Source: Gemmatimonadota bacterium (GTDB lineage Bacteria; Gemmatimonadota; Gemmatimonadetes; Gemmatimonadales; GWC2-71-9). From it: a stretch of DNA of 64,000 nt. The stretch spans positions 155,100 to 219,099 of the forward strand of contig JAJCZX010000041.1 in assembly GCA_029262195.1 (NCBI GenBank), given 5' to 3'. The position numbers and the translations under genes are program-made. The notes under the pieces are model-generated. The model was given only the letters and a program-made list of their open reading frames with translations. It ran no database searches and was not told the DNA's origin. Position 1 is the first letter of the stretch. Each line of letters starts with the position of its first letter. This document shows positions 47,493-57,212 of this stretch, piece by piece.

Positions 47493-48251
47493 ATGCCCAA
47501 ATCCCCAATCTCCGTAATCATTCCTACCCTCAACGAAGAACACCGCCTCGCCGATTGCATCGCATCTGTTTCGTGGGCTTCGGAGTTTATCGTCGCCGAT
47601 GGCGGAAGCGACGATGACACTTTGGGGGTGGCAAGGAAATGCGGAGCCAAGGTGCTCAGCCACCCGGGTCTGACGATTGGTGCGAGAAGGAACCTGGCGA
47701 TTGAGGCAGCGGCTTACGAATGGATACTGGCGCTCGATGCCGACGAGCGGGGCGAATCAGGTTTAGAACAAGCTGTAGAGACTGCACTGAAAACCGATCC
47801 CAGGATGGTCTTCAGTTTGCGCCGCCGAAATATTTTCGAAGGGAAAGAAATAAAGTGGGGAGGCTGGGGCAGTGATCGGGTAGTGCGATTATTTCCGAGA
47901 TCGGAGCGATTTGAGGAACGGCGGGTTCACGAAAAACTGGACAGCGATTTGTCCGTCAAACGAATCGAGACCGGTTTAGTCCACTATCCGTATGAAAACC
48001 CAGGAGAGTTCGAGTTTAAGCTCCGGAAATATTCGTTGTGGTTCGCAGCTGACGTGGCGGATTCGAATCAATCCATCTCGCGCTGGTGGTTGCCACTAAG
48101 ACCGCCGGCTCGGTTCATCTGGATGTATTTCTTTCGGCTCGGCTTTCTGGATGGCTATCGGGGTTTGAAGCTGGCGCGGATGGCCGCTCGCTCGGTCAGG
48201 GAGAAATATCGGAAGGCGGTGCAGATGAATCGACGTGAGCAGCCTCAATAG
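47493..48251 (+). CDS. Glycosyltransferase family 2 (LPS core, WaaE/KdtX-like)
   Basis: From the ATG at 47493: ISVIIPTLNEEHRLADCIAS, FIVADGGSDDDTLGVARK, GARRNLAIEAAAYEWILALD with the DADER metal site, and a C-terminal hydrophobic stretch (FIWMYFFRLGFLDGYRGL). This pattern matches the beta-1,4-glucosyltransferases of LPS core and relatives (252 residues). The longer in-frame start at 47376 reads through the palindromic spacer and is rejected. Its last 56 bases overlap the 3' end of the convergent patatin gene. Confidence 0.88.
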   Translation: MPKSPISVIIPTLNEEHRLADCIASVSWASEFIVADGGSDDDTLGVARKCGAKVLSHPGLTIGARRNLAIEAAAYEWILALDADERGESGLEQAVETALKTDPRMVFSLRRRNIFEGKEIKWGGWGSDRVVRLFPRSERFEERRVHEKLDSDLSVKRIETGLVHYPYENPGEFEFKLRKYSLWFAADVADSNQSISRWWLPLRPPARFIWMYFFRLGFLDGYRGLKLARMAARSVREKYRKAVQMNRREQPQ

Positions 48252-49293
48252 TTTGCGCGACGATCGCGTAGGTTGGACACTGGCGAACGTAACCACCGTC
48301 GTTGGGAGACCACTCCTGCACCGGATCGATAACTTCAGCTTTGTTTAGCTCGTTGAGAACAAAGAGCCCGGGAGGAGCGTGTATCAGGCAGGCACCGCAG
48401 CCGGTGCAGTGTTCTTGGGCGACTCGCAATCGCACCTGGCGGCGCGGAAAGATTCCTGTCTCGTTCGGTCCGGGGATACCGGCGGGGTCGTCCAACACTT
48501 TCTCCGCGGCTCGATATCCTTCGTCGACGAACTCTTCGTTCTGCGAAAACGAAAACATTGAAGCGTGCCCGATCCGCGGTTGCAACAGTACCATAGGAGG
48601 CGACTTCCAACCGTCAAGTCGCGTGTCCTTCATCGTCTGAATAGCTATCTCCTGAGCCCTGGCATAGATACTGGCGAAACCGGCGTCCTGAACCTCGGCC
48701 CGCATCAATCCGGTTGAGCCGACGTCGACCGCGATTAGCAGGTCACGCCCTCTAGCGGCAGCGATTCTAACGGGGAGGTTTGCCGCAGCTGCACCGTCGA
48801 TATAAAACCTCCCGTTGATCTCGCGGGGCGGAAGGAAACCCGGAAGCGAACATGAGGCTGCAACTGCGTCTGCAACTTTGACATCCTGGAGTCCCGGTGT
48901 GCCCCAGAAGATCTGCGCCCCGGAGTTGATGTCGACTGTGTTTACGATCAGAGGATGTTTGAGGTCTTTGAAGGTGATATTGCCGAGCAACCCGAAGACG
49001 ATGTTTTGCAGCGGTTCTCGGAGGTAGAGGGCGGGCGACCTCATCCGTTTGAACGCCATGTCTGAGTGGGCGACCTGAAACAGGTCCTTCCGCTTTAGCG
49101 CGATCGCCATTTCCCGAACTTCTTTGATAGGCATGCCGGCACACCAGGTTGCGGCTATGATCGATCCCACGCTTGAACCAACAACTTCCTGCGGGTACAT
49201 GCCGTAATCTTCGAGGCATTGAAGCACTCCGATATGGGCAAGACCCCGCATCCCTCCGCCGCCAAGGATGAGGGAAAATTGTCGCGATTTCAT
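48196..49293 (-). CDS. Patatin-like phospholipase fused to a C-terminal single-cluster ferredoxin domain
   Basis: Residues 1-275 are a patatin/RssA-type hydrolase: oxyanion loop GGGGMRG (11-17), nucleophile Ser41 in GSSVG and catalytic Asp166 in the DGA motif. After a linker, residues 287-350 look like a ferredoxin: CTGCGAC gives Cys296, Cys299 and Cys302, and the distant CPTYAI gives Cys339. The fourth cysteine of a two-cluster ferredoxin is replaced by Ala (CLIHAP), so one [4Fe-4S] cluster is expected. I know patatins as lipid esterases, but this fusion is unusual and suggests redox control or membrane electron transfer. The gene overlaps tail to tail with the GT2 gene. Confidence 0.85.
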   Translation of the reverse strand: MKSRQFSLILGGGGMRGLAHIGVLQCLEDYGMYPQEVVGSSVGSIIAATWCAGMPIKEVREMAIALKRKDLFQVAHSDMAFKRMRSPALYLREPLQNIVFGLLGNITFKDLKHPLIVNTVDINSGAQIFWGTPGLQDVKVADAVAASCSLPGFLPPREINGRFYIDGAAAANLPVRIAAARGRDLLIAVDVGSTGLMRAEVQDAGFASIYARAQEIAIQTMKDTRLDGWKSPPMVLLQPRIGHASMFSFSQNEEFVDEGYRAAEKVLDDPAGIPGPNETGIFPRRQVRLRVAQEHCTGCGACLIHAPPGLFVLNELNKAEVIDPVQEWSPNDGGYVRQCPTYAIVAQTIEAAHVDSSAPPSDISP

Positions 49294-49311
49294 CTCAGTC
49301 GAGCGTTTCCA

Positions 49312-50571
49312 TCAATCGTCGAAACGAACAATCAGGTTGGTCTTCTTCCCTTTTCTCAACCACAGGTGCCCGTGTTGCAAAAGGTCGGGAGTTATCGTCA
49401 TATCAGCATCAGCCCGGCGGTTATTCACATAAATCCCACCCTGCTGCAATTGTCGGCGCGAATCGCTCTTTGATTTGGTCAGTCGCGAGTCGGCGAGCAC
49501 GTCGACAAGGGGTCGAGGCAACGAATCGGCAGCCGTAATCCATGAAGGAAGTTCGCCCGCCAGGGTTTGCCAGGTATTCGCGGTGGCTTCCTCCAGATCA
49601 ATCTCCTGGAAGATGATACGGGAGGCTTGTGCCACACTCTTCTCAACGTGCACGCCATGGATCCGCGCCGTCAGGTCGGATGCCAGAGCCCGTTGAGCTA
49701 AGCGGGTGGCAGGGTTTTCATTGTGTCGTTTGATCAACTCCTCGATCTCATTCTGGGGCAAGAACGTGAAGACTTTGAGGTAATTTTCCACGTCGGCGTC
49801 TTCAACGTTGATCCAGAATTGGTAGAATTGGTACGGCGATGTCATCGTCGGGTCTAACCAAACGGCGCCATCTTCGGTCTTGCCGAATTTTGCTCCCGAC
49901 GAGGTTGTGAGCAATGGTGCGCAAAAACCATGGCCCTGCCCGCCATCTGCTCGGCGGATCAGTTCAGTGCCCGCCGTGATGTTTCCCCATTGGTCACTAC
50001 CGCCGAGTTGCAGTTCGCATTTTTGCTCGCGGTAAAGGTGGAGGAAGTCGTACGCTTGAAGGAGCATGTAGGCGACTTCGGTAAACGAGATGCCAGCGTC
50101 CATCCGTCCCTTGATCGATTCCTTCTGAAGCATTGATGCCAGTGTGAAATGCTTCCCCGTGTCCCGCAAGAAATCGACCAGTGAAATCTTGGTTAGCCAA
50201 TTGGCATTATTGAGCATGATTGCACCGGTATCGGGACAGTCAAAATCTAGGAAGCGACTGAGCTGTTCGCGTTGGGCTTCGCCGTTGGCCTCTATTGCTT
50301 CTTTATCCAACAGCGGCCTTTCGGTTCGCTTCCCGCTTGGGTCTCCGATCAAACCTGTGCCGCCGCCGATGAGGACGATAGGAGTCCCGCCTGCGCGCTG
50401 CAGGTGCGCCAGGAGCATTACCGGTACCAGGTTTCCGATTTGGAGGCTCCGGGCTGTGGGGTCAAAACCCACGTATCCGGTGATCGGACCTTTTGTGAGC
50501 CTATCCGCCAGATCGGGCGTGGCGTCGAAGTAAAGGCCGCGCCAGCGTAGTTCCTCGATGAAGTTGTTCAT
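49312..50571 (-). CDS. tyrS: Tyrosyl-tRNA synthetase
   Basis: Class I aminoacyl-tRNA synthetase, 419 residues. YVGFDPTARSLQIGNLVPV holds the HIGH-motif position as QIGN (44-47). The tyrosine and tRNA sites appear in LLQAYDFLHLYRE and QLGGSDQWGNITAG, and the KMSKS equivalent is AKFGKTEDG. The C-terminal S4-like domain (SDSRRQLQQGGIYVNNRRAD) is present. It diverges from the PBP1A gene across about 70 bases. The Gln at the first histidine position is unusual. Confidence 0.95.
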   Translation of the reverse strand: MNNFIEELRWRGLYFDATPDLADRLTKGPITGYVGFDPTARSLQIGNLVPVMLLAHLQRAGGTPIVLIGGGTGLIGDPSGKRTERPLLDKEAIEANGEAQREQLSRFLDFDCPDTGAIMLNNANWLTKISLVDFLRDTGKHFTLASMLQKESIKGRMDAGISFTEVAYMLLQAYDFLHLYREQKCELQLGGSDQWGNITAGTELIRRADGGQGHGFCAPLLTTSSGAKFGKTEDGAVWLDPTMTSPYQFYQFWINVEDADVENYLKVFTFLPQNEIEELIKRHNENPATRLAQRALASDLTARIHGVHVEKSVAQASRIIFQEIDLEEATANTWQTLAGELPSWITAADSLPRPLVDVLADSRLTKSKSDSRRQLQQGGIYVNNRRADADMTITPDLLQHGHLWLRKGKKTNLIVRFDD

Positions 50572-50640
50572 TGCGGCGTAAGGTTATTAATAGATTCTCC
50601 CGCTGGCAACAGGGCAGGGGTCCCGATTAGCTTGCGTGGC

Positions 50641-52758
50641 ATGGGAAACAGCAAACAGGCAATCGCCAAAACTATTCTCCGCCAATCGCTGTTCTGGGGC
50701 GGAATCGCTGCAATTGGCGCTGCCGTTGCAGGTTTTGGTGCCGTTTACGGGTCGTGGACCAGAGCGTGTGCCGGGGGAGCCTGTCCTTCAATCGCCACCC
50801 TGGACCAGTTCCGACCCGTTGAATCGTCCAAGATTTATGCCGCCGACGGTCGTCTCCTGGCCGATCTTGGAACCGACCTCCGGACTGTTCGAGCCCTTGA
50901 TGAGGTAACGCCGGCACTCCGGGCTGCATTCATTGCGTCTGAGGACAAACGGTTCTACGAGCACGAGGGTATTGACTTCAAGGGAATCGCGCCCGCCTTC
51001 GCGGCAAACATTCGATGCCTCTGTTTCAATCGAGGCTTTTCCACAATCACCATGCAGTTGGCCCGTAACGTCTTCCCCGATGATCTGCCGCGCGGTAAGA
51101 CGATTCACCGCAAGGTGAGGGAGATGAAAGTTTCTCTCGAGTTGGAGCGGACCTACACCAAAGACCGTATTCTGGAGATGTATCTCAACCAGATTTTCCT
51201 CGGTAGAAGGTTCAACGGTGTTGAGGCTGCTGCGCAGGGATATTTTGGCAAGTCTGTTTCAGACTTGAATGTTGCCGAGGCTGCGACTCTGGCCGGACTG
51301 GCACCGCAACCCAACGCTTATGACCCCGGGCGGCACCCCGACCGCGCGGTGCGGCGGCGCAATGTTGTAATCAACCTTTTGAGGGACCAGGGTTTTCTGG
51401 ACTCTTTGGAGGCGGAAATTTGGAAGGCCTATCCGCTGGAGTTGAATTCTGCGACGAGGTTGGAGGAGTCCGGCTCTTATTTTGTGGAATGGGTGCGACG
51501 AGAACTGTTCCAACGTTTCGGTCAAAACCTCTATGAGCGTGGCTATAGCGTTTATACGACCCTCGATCCCGAGATGCAGGCGGCAGCCGAACGAGCGCTC
51601 ATCCAACAGATTGCACGAATAGAATCCGGCGCGCTCGGCGAATTCGAGCACATGACCTACGATGAGTACATCGCCCTTGGTGGGAGTTCTTCATCCGGCA
51701 ACTCCCCCTACCTGCAGGGTGCACTTGTTGCGCTTGATGTGAATACAGGACACGTAAGGGCTATGGTCGGAGGGAGAGACTTTAACGATTCGGAGTTTAA
51801 CCGCGCGACCCAGGCTGAACGCCAACCGGGTTCGAGTTTCAAAGCCTTCGTTTATACTGCCGCTATTCGCGCCGGCCGACCCGCCAGTTACATCGTTGAT
51901 GACCGTCCTATAAGCGTTATGCAAAACGACAGCATGCCCTGGGAGCCCGTCAACTTCGAGGGTAACTTCCTCGGGCCGATGACGATCAGGAACGGTTTGC
52001 GGCGTTCCAGAAATCTGGTCGCAATTTTGACCGGGCAAGAACTGGGAATTCAGGCGGTGCGCGGAGAGGCAATCCGTTTCGGTCTTTCTACTCAGATTCC
52101 GGAAGTAGAATCTATGTTCATCGGTGCCGCATCCGTTATCCCCATCGAAATGGTGTCGGCCTATAGTACGTTCGCCACGCTTGGTGAGCGAGCGACTCCT
52201 ATAGGGATTCTGCGGGTAGAGGACGAAAACGGAAATATCGTTTTGGAACCGCAGGTCCGGAGGGATCGAGTTATCGATCGGGAGCGGGCCTGGATTCTCA
52301 ACAGCATGTTCCAGGGAGTTGTGGATCGGGGCTCCGGTGCGAACGGGGTCAGAAACGAAGCCGGTTTCCGTCATCCTGCCGGTGGAAAAACCGGAACGAC
52401 CAATGATGGCAGGGACGTCTGGTTCCTGGGCTTCACCAGTGAACTGGTTGCCGGTGTGTGGATCGGTTTTGACACGCCCAAAAAGATCATGCAACGATCA
52501 TCGGGTGGTCGCCTGGCAGCTCCGGTTTGGGGTAACTTCATGAGGGGCGTCTACGAAAGGCGACCACCTCCACCTGATTGGGAGCGACCCGAAACGTTGA
52601 TCACCAGAGAAGTGGACAATGTCACTGGGTATCTCGCCACAGAGTACTGCCCGCGAGTGGTTCGGTACTTCGAATGGTATGTGCCGGGGACTGAACCGAA
52701 AGAATTTTGTCCTTATCACACACATGCCGCTGATCGAGCCACGGATTTGCGCAGATAG
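50641..52758 (+). CDS. Class A penicillin-binding protein (PBP1A family)
   Basis: Bifunctional peptidoglycan synthase of about 705 residues. An N-terminal membrane anchor is followed by a GT51 glycosyltransferase domain with the catalytic Glu in FIASEDKRFYEHEGID, then GFSTITMQLARNVF, RKVREMKVSLELER and LEMYLNQIFLG. The transpeptidase domain has the SxxK serine in PGSSFKAFVY, SxN as SRN and GGKTGTTND. The ATG at 50641 is preferred to the TTG at 50632. Confidence 0.95.
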   Translation: MGNSKQAIAKTILRQSLFWGGIAAIGAAVAGFGAVYGSWTRACAGGACPSIATLDQFRPVESSKIYAADGRLLADLGTDLRTVRALDEVTPALRAAFIASEDKRFYEHEGIDFKGIAPAFAANIRCLCFNRGFSTITMQLARNVFPDDLPRGKTIHRKVREMKVSLELERTYTKDRILEMYLNQIFLGRRFNGVEAAAQGYFGKSVSDLNVAEAATLAGLAPQPNAYDPGRHPDRAVRRRNVVINLLRDQGFLDSLEAEIWKAYPLELNSATRLEESGSYFVEWVRRELFQRFGQNLYERGYSVYTTLDPEMQAAAERALIQQIARIESGALGEFEHMTYDEYIALGGSSSSGNSPYLQGALVALDVNTGHVRAMVGGRDFNDSEFNRATQAERQPGSSFKAFVYTAAIRAGRPASYIVDDRPISVMQNDSMPWEPVNFEGNFLGPMTIRNGLRRSRNLVAILTGQELGIQAVRGEAIRFGLSTQIPEVESMFIGAASVIPIEMVSAYSTFATLGERATPIGILRVEDENGNIVLEPQVRRDRVIDRERAWILNSMFQGVVDRGSGANGVRNEAGFRHPAGGKTGTTNDGRDVWFLGFTSELVAGVWIGFDTPKKIMQRSSGGRLAAPVWGNFMRGVYERRPPPPDWERPETLITREVDNVTGYLATEYCPRVVRYFEWYVPGTEPKEFCPYHTHAADRATDLRR

Positions 52759-52764
52759 GGGGCC

Positions 52765-53321
52765 GCTGATCAATGCAGATGGGCCCAGGGGAGGGCGCTG
52801 GCTTCCTTTCGCGAGAATCTCGACGGGTTGGCCTACAGATATCTCGCCAGTATTGACGGGGACCAAGTTTTGCCCGAAAGCAATGCGTTTGTCGTAGCGC
52901 CGGTATTTGGCCAGAGTGCGTAATGGTTCGACTTCCCACCGCTCTGGATCGGAATGGGGCAACGGCTTCGAAAGTACACTGTCGGCTATGGAAATCACCG
53001 CCACGGTGCCACCGATCCCGATCGATAGAACGCGATCAAGGAAAAAGCGAAACGGGGCTGCCTGGCGATACGCCGAAGGAAACGCAAAACCGCACCCATT
53101 CGCAACGACACAAGCGAGCGACCGGTTCGCAGGGCAGCCTCGATTGTATTTTCCACGAAATACATAACGCATATCGATAGAAGCTGAGCGAATAGCCACC
53201 ATGGCGTTCGCTGCTGGTCCTCCAATAATTCTTCCAGATAACTCGCCGCCCGGTCACCTTCTCCACGGCCCATCAGAGACAACAACATGTGACGAACGCG
53301 AATCGGCAATCGGTCAATCAT
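52765..53321 (-). pseudogene. Decayed ADOP/MacB-type ABC permease (frameshifted and truncated)
   Basis: Reading from the ATG at 53321, which overlaps the PadR stop (ATGA), the frame gives an ADOP-type N-terminus ending RFLRRIARQPRFAFSLIA. Near 53031 a one-base loss shifts the frame, and the next frame continues as VLSIGIGGTVAVISIADSV then LSKPLPHSDPERW. These correspond to [20 protein letters not shown] and [11 protein letters not shown] in the intact permease at 54226-56901. The similarity fades toward the PBP1A stop (52758). What remains is only the first membrane helix region of an 800-900 residue permease. The boundary at the low-coordinate end is approximate. Confidence 0.75.
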
Positions 53322-53647
53322 GTCAACAAATCCTCCAACCCGACACTGAGCTTCCGGATCACCCCGTATGTTTCTCGAAGCCTTTTGAGCCCCGCTTTGG
53401 TAACCTTGAAAAAACGTTTTCCGCGGCCACCTTCATTACCGGTGGGAGGAACGTGTTTGGAGGAAACCAAGCCCCTCTTTTCCAATCTCCTAAGAACTAT
53501 GTAAACGGCGGTCGGAGCAACAATCCGGTTGGCAGATTTTTCTATTTCTCGAACGATGGTGGCTGAGTAGGCCTCCTCTCTCTGACGGAGAATCGCCAAC
53601 ATCAACTGAGTTTCTAGTTCACCAAGTAAATTTCTGGGCATCAACAT
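53318..53647 (-). CDS. PadR-family transcriptional regulator
   Basis: Winged-helix regulator of 109 residues. It shows ELETQLMLAILRQREEAYSA, IVAPTAVYIVLRRLEKRGLV (recognition helix and wing) and GRGKRFFKVTKAGLKRLRE, the standard PadR N-terminal fold with a short C-terminus. PadR proteins of this group usually sit before, and probably control, ADOP permease genes. Here the downstream permease is broken, so the regulator is left without its presumed target. An imperfect palindrome TAACAAAGTTA lies at its 5' end. Confidence 0.88.
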   Translation of the reverse strand: MLMPRNLLGELETQLMLAILRQREEAYSATIVREIEKSANRIVAPTAVYIVLRRLEKRGLVSSKHVPPTGNEGGRGKRFFKVTKAGLKRLRETYGVIRKLSVGLEDLLT

Positions 53648-54225
53648 AACAAAGTTAGTTTGATGCTAGAATACTAAGGCTGACGCGATGTTCCCCACTC
53701 GACGGGCGCGAGAAAACGGACAGTTCCGGGTAACCAGCTTCCGCTTTTCTTTTCCGAGAAGGAAAGGAGTGCCGTCCGGTATCTCGGTTGAGATCGCGGA
53801 GATGTTGGCTCTTTTGACTGCGTTTGGGTTTCACATAGGTTTCCGGTAGTCTGGCGGGTACAGGCTCGCGTCCACCTCGGGATGGGTCCGGGCGACTGCC
53901 AACGATGTTGACCAATCGATTGTGACGGACAACAACGGGAATTCACTTATCGAAAACGGAATGTGTTGCGCCAGAGCCAGGCGTAGCCAGAGGATAGATC
54001 AGGAACCCGGCCGCGCGCGCTGACGAGATCCGATGGCGCTGAACGACCGTGAACTTCGATATTTAGAATATCGGTATCACAACCCTCTTGCGGCTTTACC
54101 TTCTGGCATTCTTCCAGCGCGGACTGCAAGCCACATTGAACTCCAGCAGTCCAAATCCCCGGCGGTCGTGTCTATTCGGTAGTCGACTCTTATTCCTGAT
54201 GCGTGGGACCAAGAGACTCGGGATG
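53648..54225. other. Gap without a supported gene
   Basis: About 580 bases between the PadR gene and the intact permease. Short open frames exist on both strands (for example 53947-54129 minus), but none shows a motif, a ribosome site or a recognisable relative. It may be remnant DNA from loss of an accessory gene. No clear terminal repeat of an insertion element is seen. Confidence 0.5.
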
Positions 54226-56901
54226 CTATTCCGCTTCAAGTGCCCGGGACGGCTGGATGCGGGCCGCTCGGGCCGCCGGAACCCAACAGGCGAGCCAGGC
54301 CACGCCAACGAGCGCCCCCGTCACGACGCTGTACGTGGTCGGATCCGTGGGTGCCACTCCGAAGAGGAGGGAGGCCAGGAACGAACTCAGCAAGAACGCC
54401 CCAGCCAACCCAATCACCATTCCGATCGCTGCGAGTGCAAGCCCCTGCCGGACTACCATCCGTCGCACGGTCCCGGCTTGGGCGCCCAGCGCCATGCGGA
54501 CACCGATTTCTCGGGTCCGCCGACTGACGACGTACGATACCACGCCGTAGATCCCCACCATCCCCAGGAGCAGGGCCACGCTCGCTGCCACCGCCAGGAT
54601 GGACGTCGTGAACGATGTGCGGGCGGTGGAGTCGTCCAGTACCTGGGCCATGGTCCGCGCGTTGGCGAGCGGGATGCGTGCGTGGATCGCCTGGGTTTCC
54701 TGTCGGATTAGGGGGATTATCGAAAGCGGGTCACCGGTGGCACGCACCACCAGGTCGACCGACCGGGTTGCGCGCGGGTCCTCGGAGGGTCCGGAGAGCG
54801 TCGGGAAGTAGATCGCCTTTTCGGCAGGCACGTCGAGCCGCTGGAGATGGACGTTTTCGGTCACACCGATCACCTGCCACCACTCGTCGCGGTCGAAGCC
54901 TGTCCGGATCCGGCGACCGATGGCGCTCCCCTGAGGCCACCACCGGTCGGCGAAGGCTCGGCTGACCACCACTCCCCGCAGCCCCAATGCGTCGTCGCCT
55001 GCCCGGAAGGATCTGCCTTCGACGATCGGGATGCCCACGGTTTCGAAGTAACCGGCCGACGCCCATCGGACGTGGGACATGATCGGCAATTCTTCGGGCC
55101 CCCGGGGGTGGTCTTCCAACTCTACGTTGAAGAAAGGACCGTCGCCCAATGGGAGGTGGCTCACCAACCCGCTCGTTTCCACCCCCGGTAGTTCGGAGAT
55201 TTGGTCCACGAGTTGGCTCTGGAGTTCCGCAGTTACACGCGCGTCGGGGATTTCCCCCGCCGGAATCGTTAACCGTACGGCCACCACGCCGTTCCCGTTG
55301 AAACCGGCGTCCACCTCGCGGAGAGCCAGCACGCTTCTGATCATTAGCCCGGCTCCAACGAGAAGGACCAGGGCGAGCGATACCTGCGCCACGACTAGCG
55401 CGGAACGGAGACGGTGCCGATCACGACCGCCGGTGCCCCCGCGGGTTCCGCCGGCCCGGAGCATCTCCGCAATTCGAGACGAGCCGAACCGCAGCACCGG
55501 GAAGAGGCCGAACAGCAGCGCCACGACACCCGCCAGTAGCACTGCTACGACGACGGCGCGTTCGTCCACACCTACCCCAGATACCCGGGGCAGGCTCGTC
55601 GGTGCCATCCGGACCGACCACGCCACTGCCGTCCGCGCTACGACCAAGCCGAGGCCCGCCCCGCCCATCGATAGCAAGAAGCTCTCCATGAAGAGTGCCC
55701 GCCCCACCTGGAAGCGGCTAGCCCCCAGGGCAACCCGAACGGCCAGCTCACGGCTCCGTTCCTGCGTCCGCACGAGGAGCAGGTTGGCCACGTTGGCACA
55801 GGCAATAAGTAGGACGAAGGCCACTGTTCCAACCATAATCCAAAGGGTGGTCCGCACCTCGCCCACCACCGACTCCTTCAACGTGATCACCCTGGCGGCC
55901 AGTCCCGCATCGCGAAGAAACTCCGTCCCCTCCCGTAGATCGGGCAACCGCGACAGCAGCGTGGCGGCCTCCGTCCGGGCGTCCTCCAGTGACGACCCCT
56001 GCGTCAGCCGGGCGACAGCGCTGGGCGAGAAGTCCCCCACAGGAGCCCGGGCTGCGTCGATAATCATGGGCACCCAGAACCGGCTATCACGCACGGGCCA
56101 TACGAATCTTGCCGGCATGACCCCAACCACCCGTCGCGACACCCCGTCCATGTGGATGGTAGTTCCCACTATCTGGGGGTCTGCTCCGAACGAACTCCGC
56201 CAAAGCGCATCACCCAGAATCACCACGGGCTCGCCCCCGGACCGACCGTCCTCCTCCGAGAAGGTGCGCCCCAGCGTCGGTGGGGCCCGGAGGACCTCGA
56301 AGAATCCGGGCGTAACTGCCGCGCCTGTGACGCGTTGGGGCTCGATGTCGCCCATCAGGTTCGCTGCGACGCCGCGGTGGAGGGCGATCCCGTCGAGGGT
56401 GCGAGCGTGCGCGGCGTAGACCAGGTAGACTCCCTGGGACGTGCCTAGCCGGTCCCCTTCTTCTGCAACGACGTGTCCGATCTGCAACAGCCCGTCCGGA
56501 TCCTCGAAGGGGAGAGGCCGCAGCAACACCCCGTCCACCAGGGAGAAGACCGCCGTGTCCGCCCCGATTCCCAGGACTAGAGTCACCAACGCCACCGTGG
56601 TGAAACCGGGCGTTCGCCTCAGGCTCCTAACTGCGAACCGCCCGTCGCTCCACCATCCGTTGACCGTCATCGCCTGACGCCTTTCCTCTAGTGCGTCGAT
56701 AGTGCTTCCCAGGGCCCTCCACCGCAGGCCCATCCGAGCCATGGAGGATGACCGGCGATCGTCCTCCATAAGGCGCCACGCGAAAACCAGCTCCGCTTCC
56801 CACTCTTTCCGCCACCTGTCCCGCCGGGAAAGTGGGACAAGCCTACTCATCCACTTGATCCAGGGGACGCCTGGCGCATTTCGGTCGGGAGGTCGCATCA
56901 C
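54226..56901 (-). CDS. ADOP-family (duplicated FtsX/MacB-like) ABC transporter permease
   Basis: The 891-residue protein has an N-terminal ADOP extension (residues 1-85). Two copies of the FtsX-type permease follow. The first has [20 protein letters not shown] and [19 protein letters not shown], a large periplasmic MacB-like domain and helices near 380-440. The second module ends with [18 protein letters not shown] and the closing [10 protein letters not shown]. No ATPase gene is adjacent, as is usual for orphan ADOPs, so the partner is unknown. The GTG start overlaps the upstream PadR stop by 4 bases. Sample lines read 65-72% G+C against 48-57% in flanking housekeeping genes, which suggests recent acquisition. 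Confidence 0.9.
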   Translation of the reverse strand: MMRPPDRNAPGVPWIKWMSRLVPLSRRDRWRKEWEAELVFAWRLMEDDRRSSSMARMGLRWRALGSTIDALEERRQAMTVNGWWSDGRFAVRSLRRTPGFTTVALVTLVLGIGADTAVFSLVDGVLLRPLPFEDPDGLLQIGHVVAEEGDRLGTSQGVYLVYAAHARTLDGIALHRGVAANLMGDIEPQRVTGAAVTPGFFEVLRAPPTLGRTFSEEDGRSGGEPVVILGDALWRSSFGADPQIVGTTIHMDGVSRRVVGVMPARFVWPVRDSRFWVPMIIDAARAPVGDFSPSAVARLTQGSSLEDARTEAATLLSRLPDLREGTEFLRDAGLAARVITLKESVVGEVRTTLWIMVGTVAFVLLIACANVANLLLVRTQERSRELAVRVALGASRFQVGRALFMESFLLSMGGAGLGLVVARTAVAWSVRMAPTSLPRVSGVGVDERAVVVAVLLAGVVALLFGLFPVLRFGSSRIAEMLRAGGTRGGTGGRDRHRLRSALVVAQVSLALVLLVGAGLMIRSVLALREVDAGFNGNGVVAVRLTIPAGEIPDARVTAELQSQLVDQISELPGVETSGLVSHLPLGDGPFFNVELEDHPRGPEELPIMSHVRWASAGYFETVGIPIVEGRSFRAGDDALGLRGVVVSRAFADRWWPQGSAIGRRIRTGFDRDEWWQVIGVTENVHLQRLDVPAEKAIYFPTLSGPSEDPRATRSVDLVVRATGDPLSIIPLIRQETQAIHARIPLANARTMAQVLDDSTARTSFTTSILAVAASVALLLGMVGIYGVVSYVVSRRTREIGVRMALGAQAGTVRRMVVRQGLALAAIGMVIGLAGAFLLSSFLASLLFGVAPTDPTTYSVVTGALVGVAWLACWVPAARAARIQPSRALEAE

Positions 56902-57212
56902 GGGGTTCCTCCCTCTGGCAGGAAAAGCCGAACCAGAACGGGAAAGCGCTCGGCGACCTCGCTAAGGGAGGACTCTCCAGCGGCGGTGAGCCGATAGTAG
57001 CGCCGGGGAGGTCGCTGCTCTGCGCGCGCCGTATCTTCGTCCTCCCAGGCGGCGGTCAACACCCCCCGTCGCTCCAGCCGCCGGAGGAGGGGATAGACAG
57101 TGCCGTCGGGCAGCCCGGTGGAATCCATGATGTCAAAGCCGTACCGGTGCCCCTGGCGAATGGCCAGGAGAACCGCGGCGGTGGGGTACGTGAAACTGAA
57201 GAGGTGTCCCAT
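56898..57212 (-). CDS. PadR-family transcriptional regulator
   Basis: Winged-helix PadR regulator, 104 residues from the ATG at 57212 (a TTG at 57224 would add four). It shows [42 protein letters not shown] and [17 protein letters not shown]. It shares the high G+C of the permease gene and overlaps it, so the two form one cassette. It most likely represses that permease. The AT-rich 57213-57474 stretch upstream holds no gene and probably its promoter. Confidence 0.9.
   Translation of the reverse strand: MGHLFSFTYPTAAVLLAIRQGHRYGFDIMDSTGLPDGTVYPLLRRLERRGVLTAAWEDEDTARAEQRPPRRYYRLTAAGESSLSEVAERFPVLVRLFLPEGGTP

Noticed and set aside
52498..53202. 234-codon minus-strand ORF treated as a single gene
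   Set aside because: Its central part is the second frame of the decayed ADOP permease, its first residues come from out-of-frame sequence and its end is antisense to PBP1A; it is better described as part of a pseudogene.
53655..54129. Short minus-strand ORFs in the gap before the intact permease
   Set aside because: No motif, no ribosome site, and overlapping frames give equally poor translations.
54088..54711. 207-codon plus-strand frame across the 3' end of the permease
   Set aside because: Overlaps the conserved C-terminus of the permease on the other strand and shows no domain.
55079..56419. 446-codon plus-strand frame opposite the ADOP permease
   Set aside because: Arg/Ser/Thr-rich composition typical of shadow frames in GC-rich DNA; no recognisable domain.
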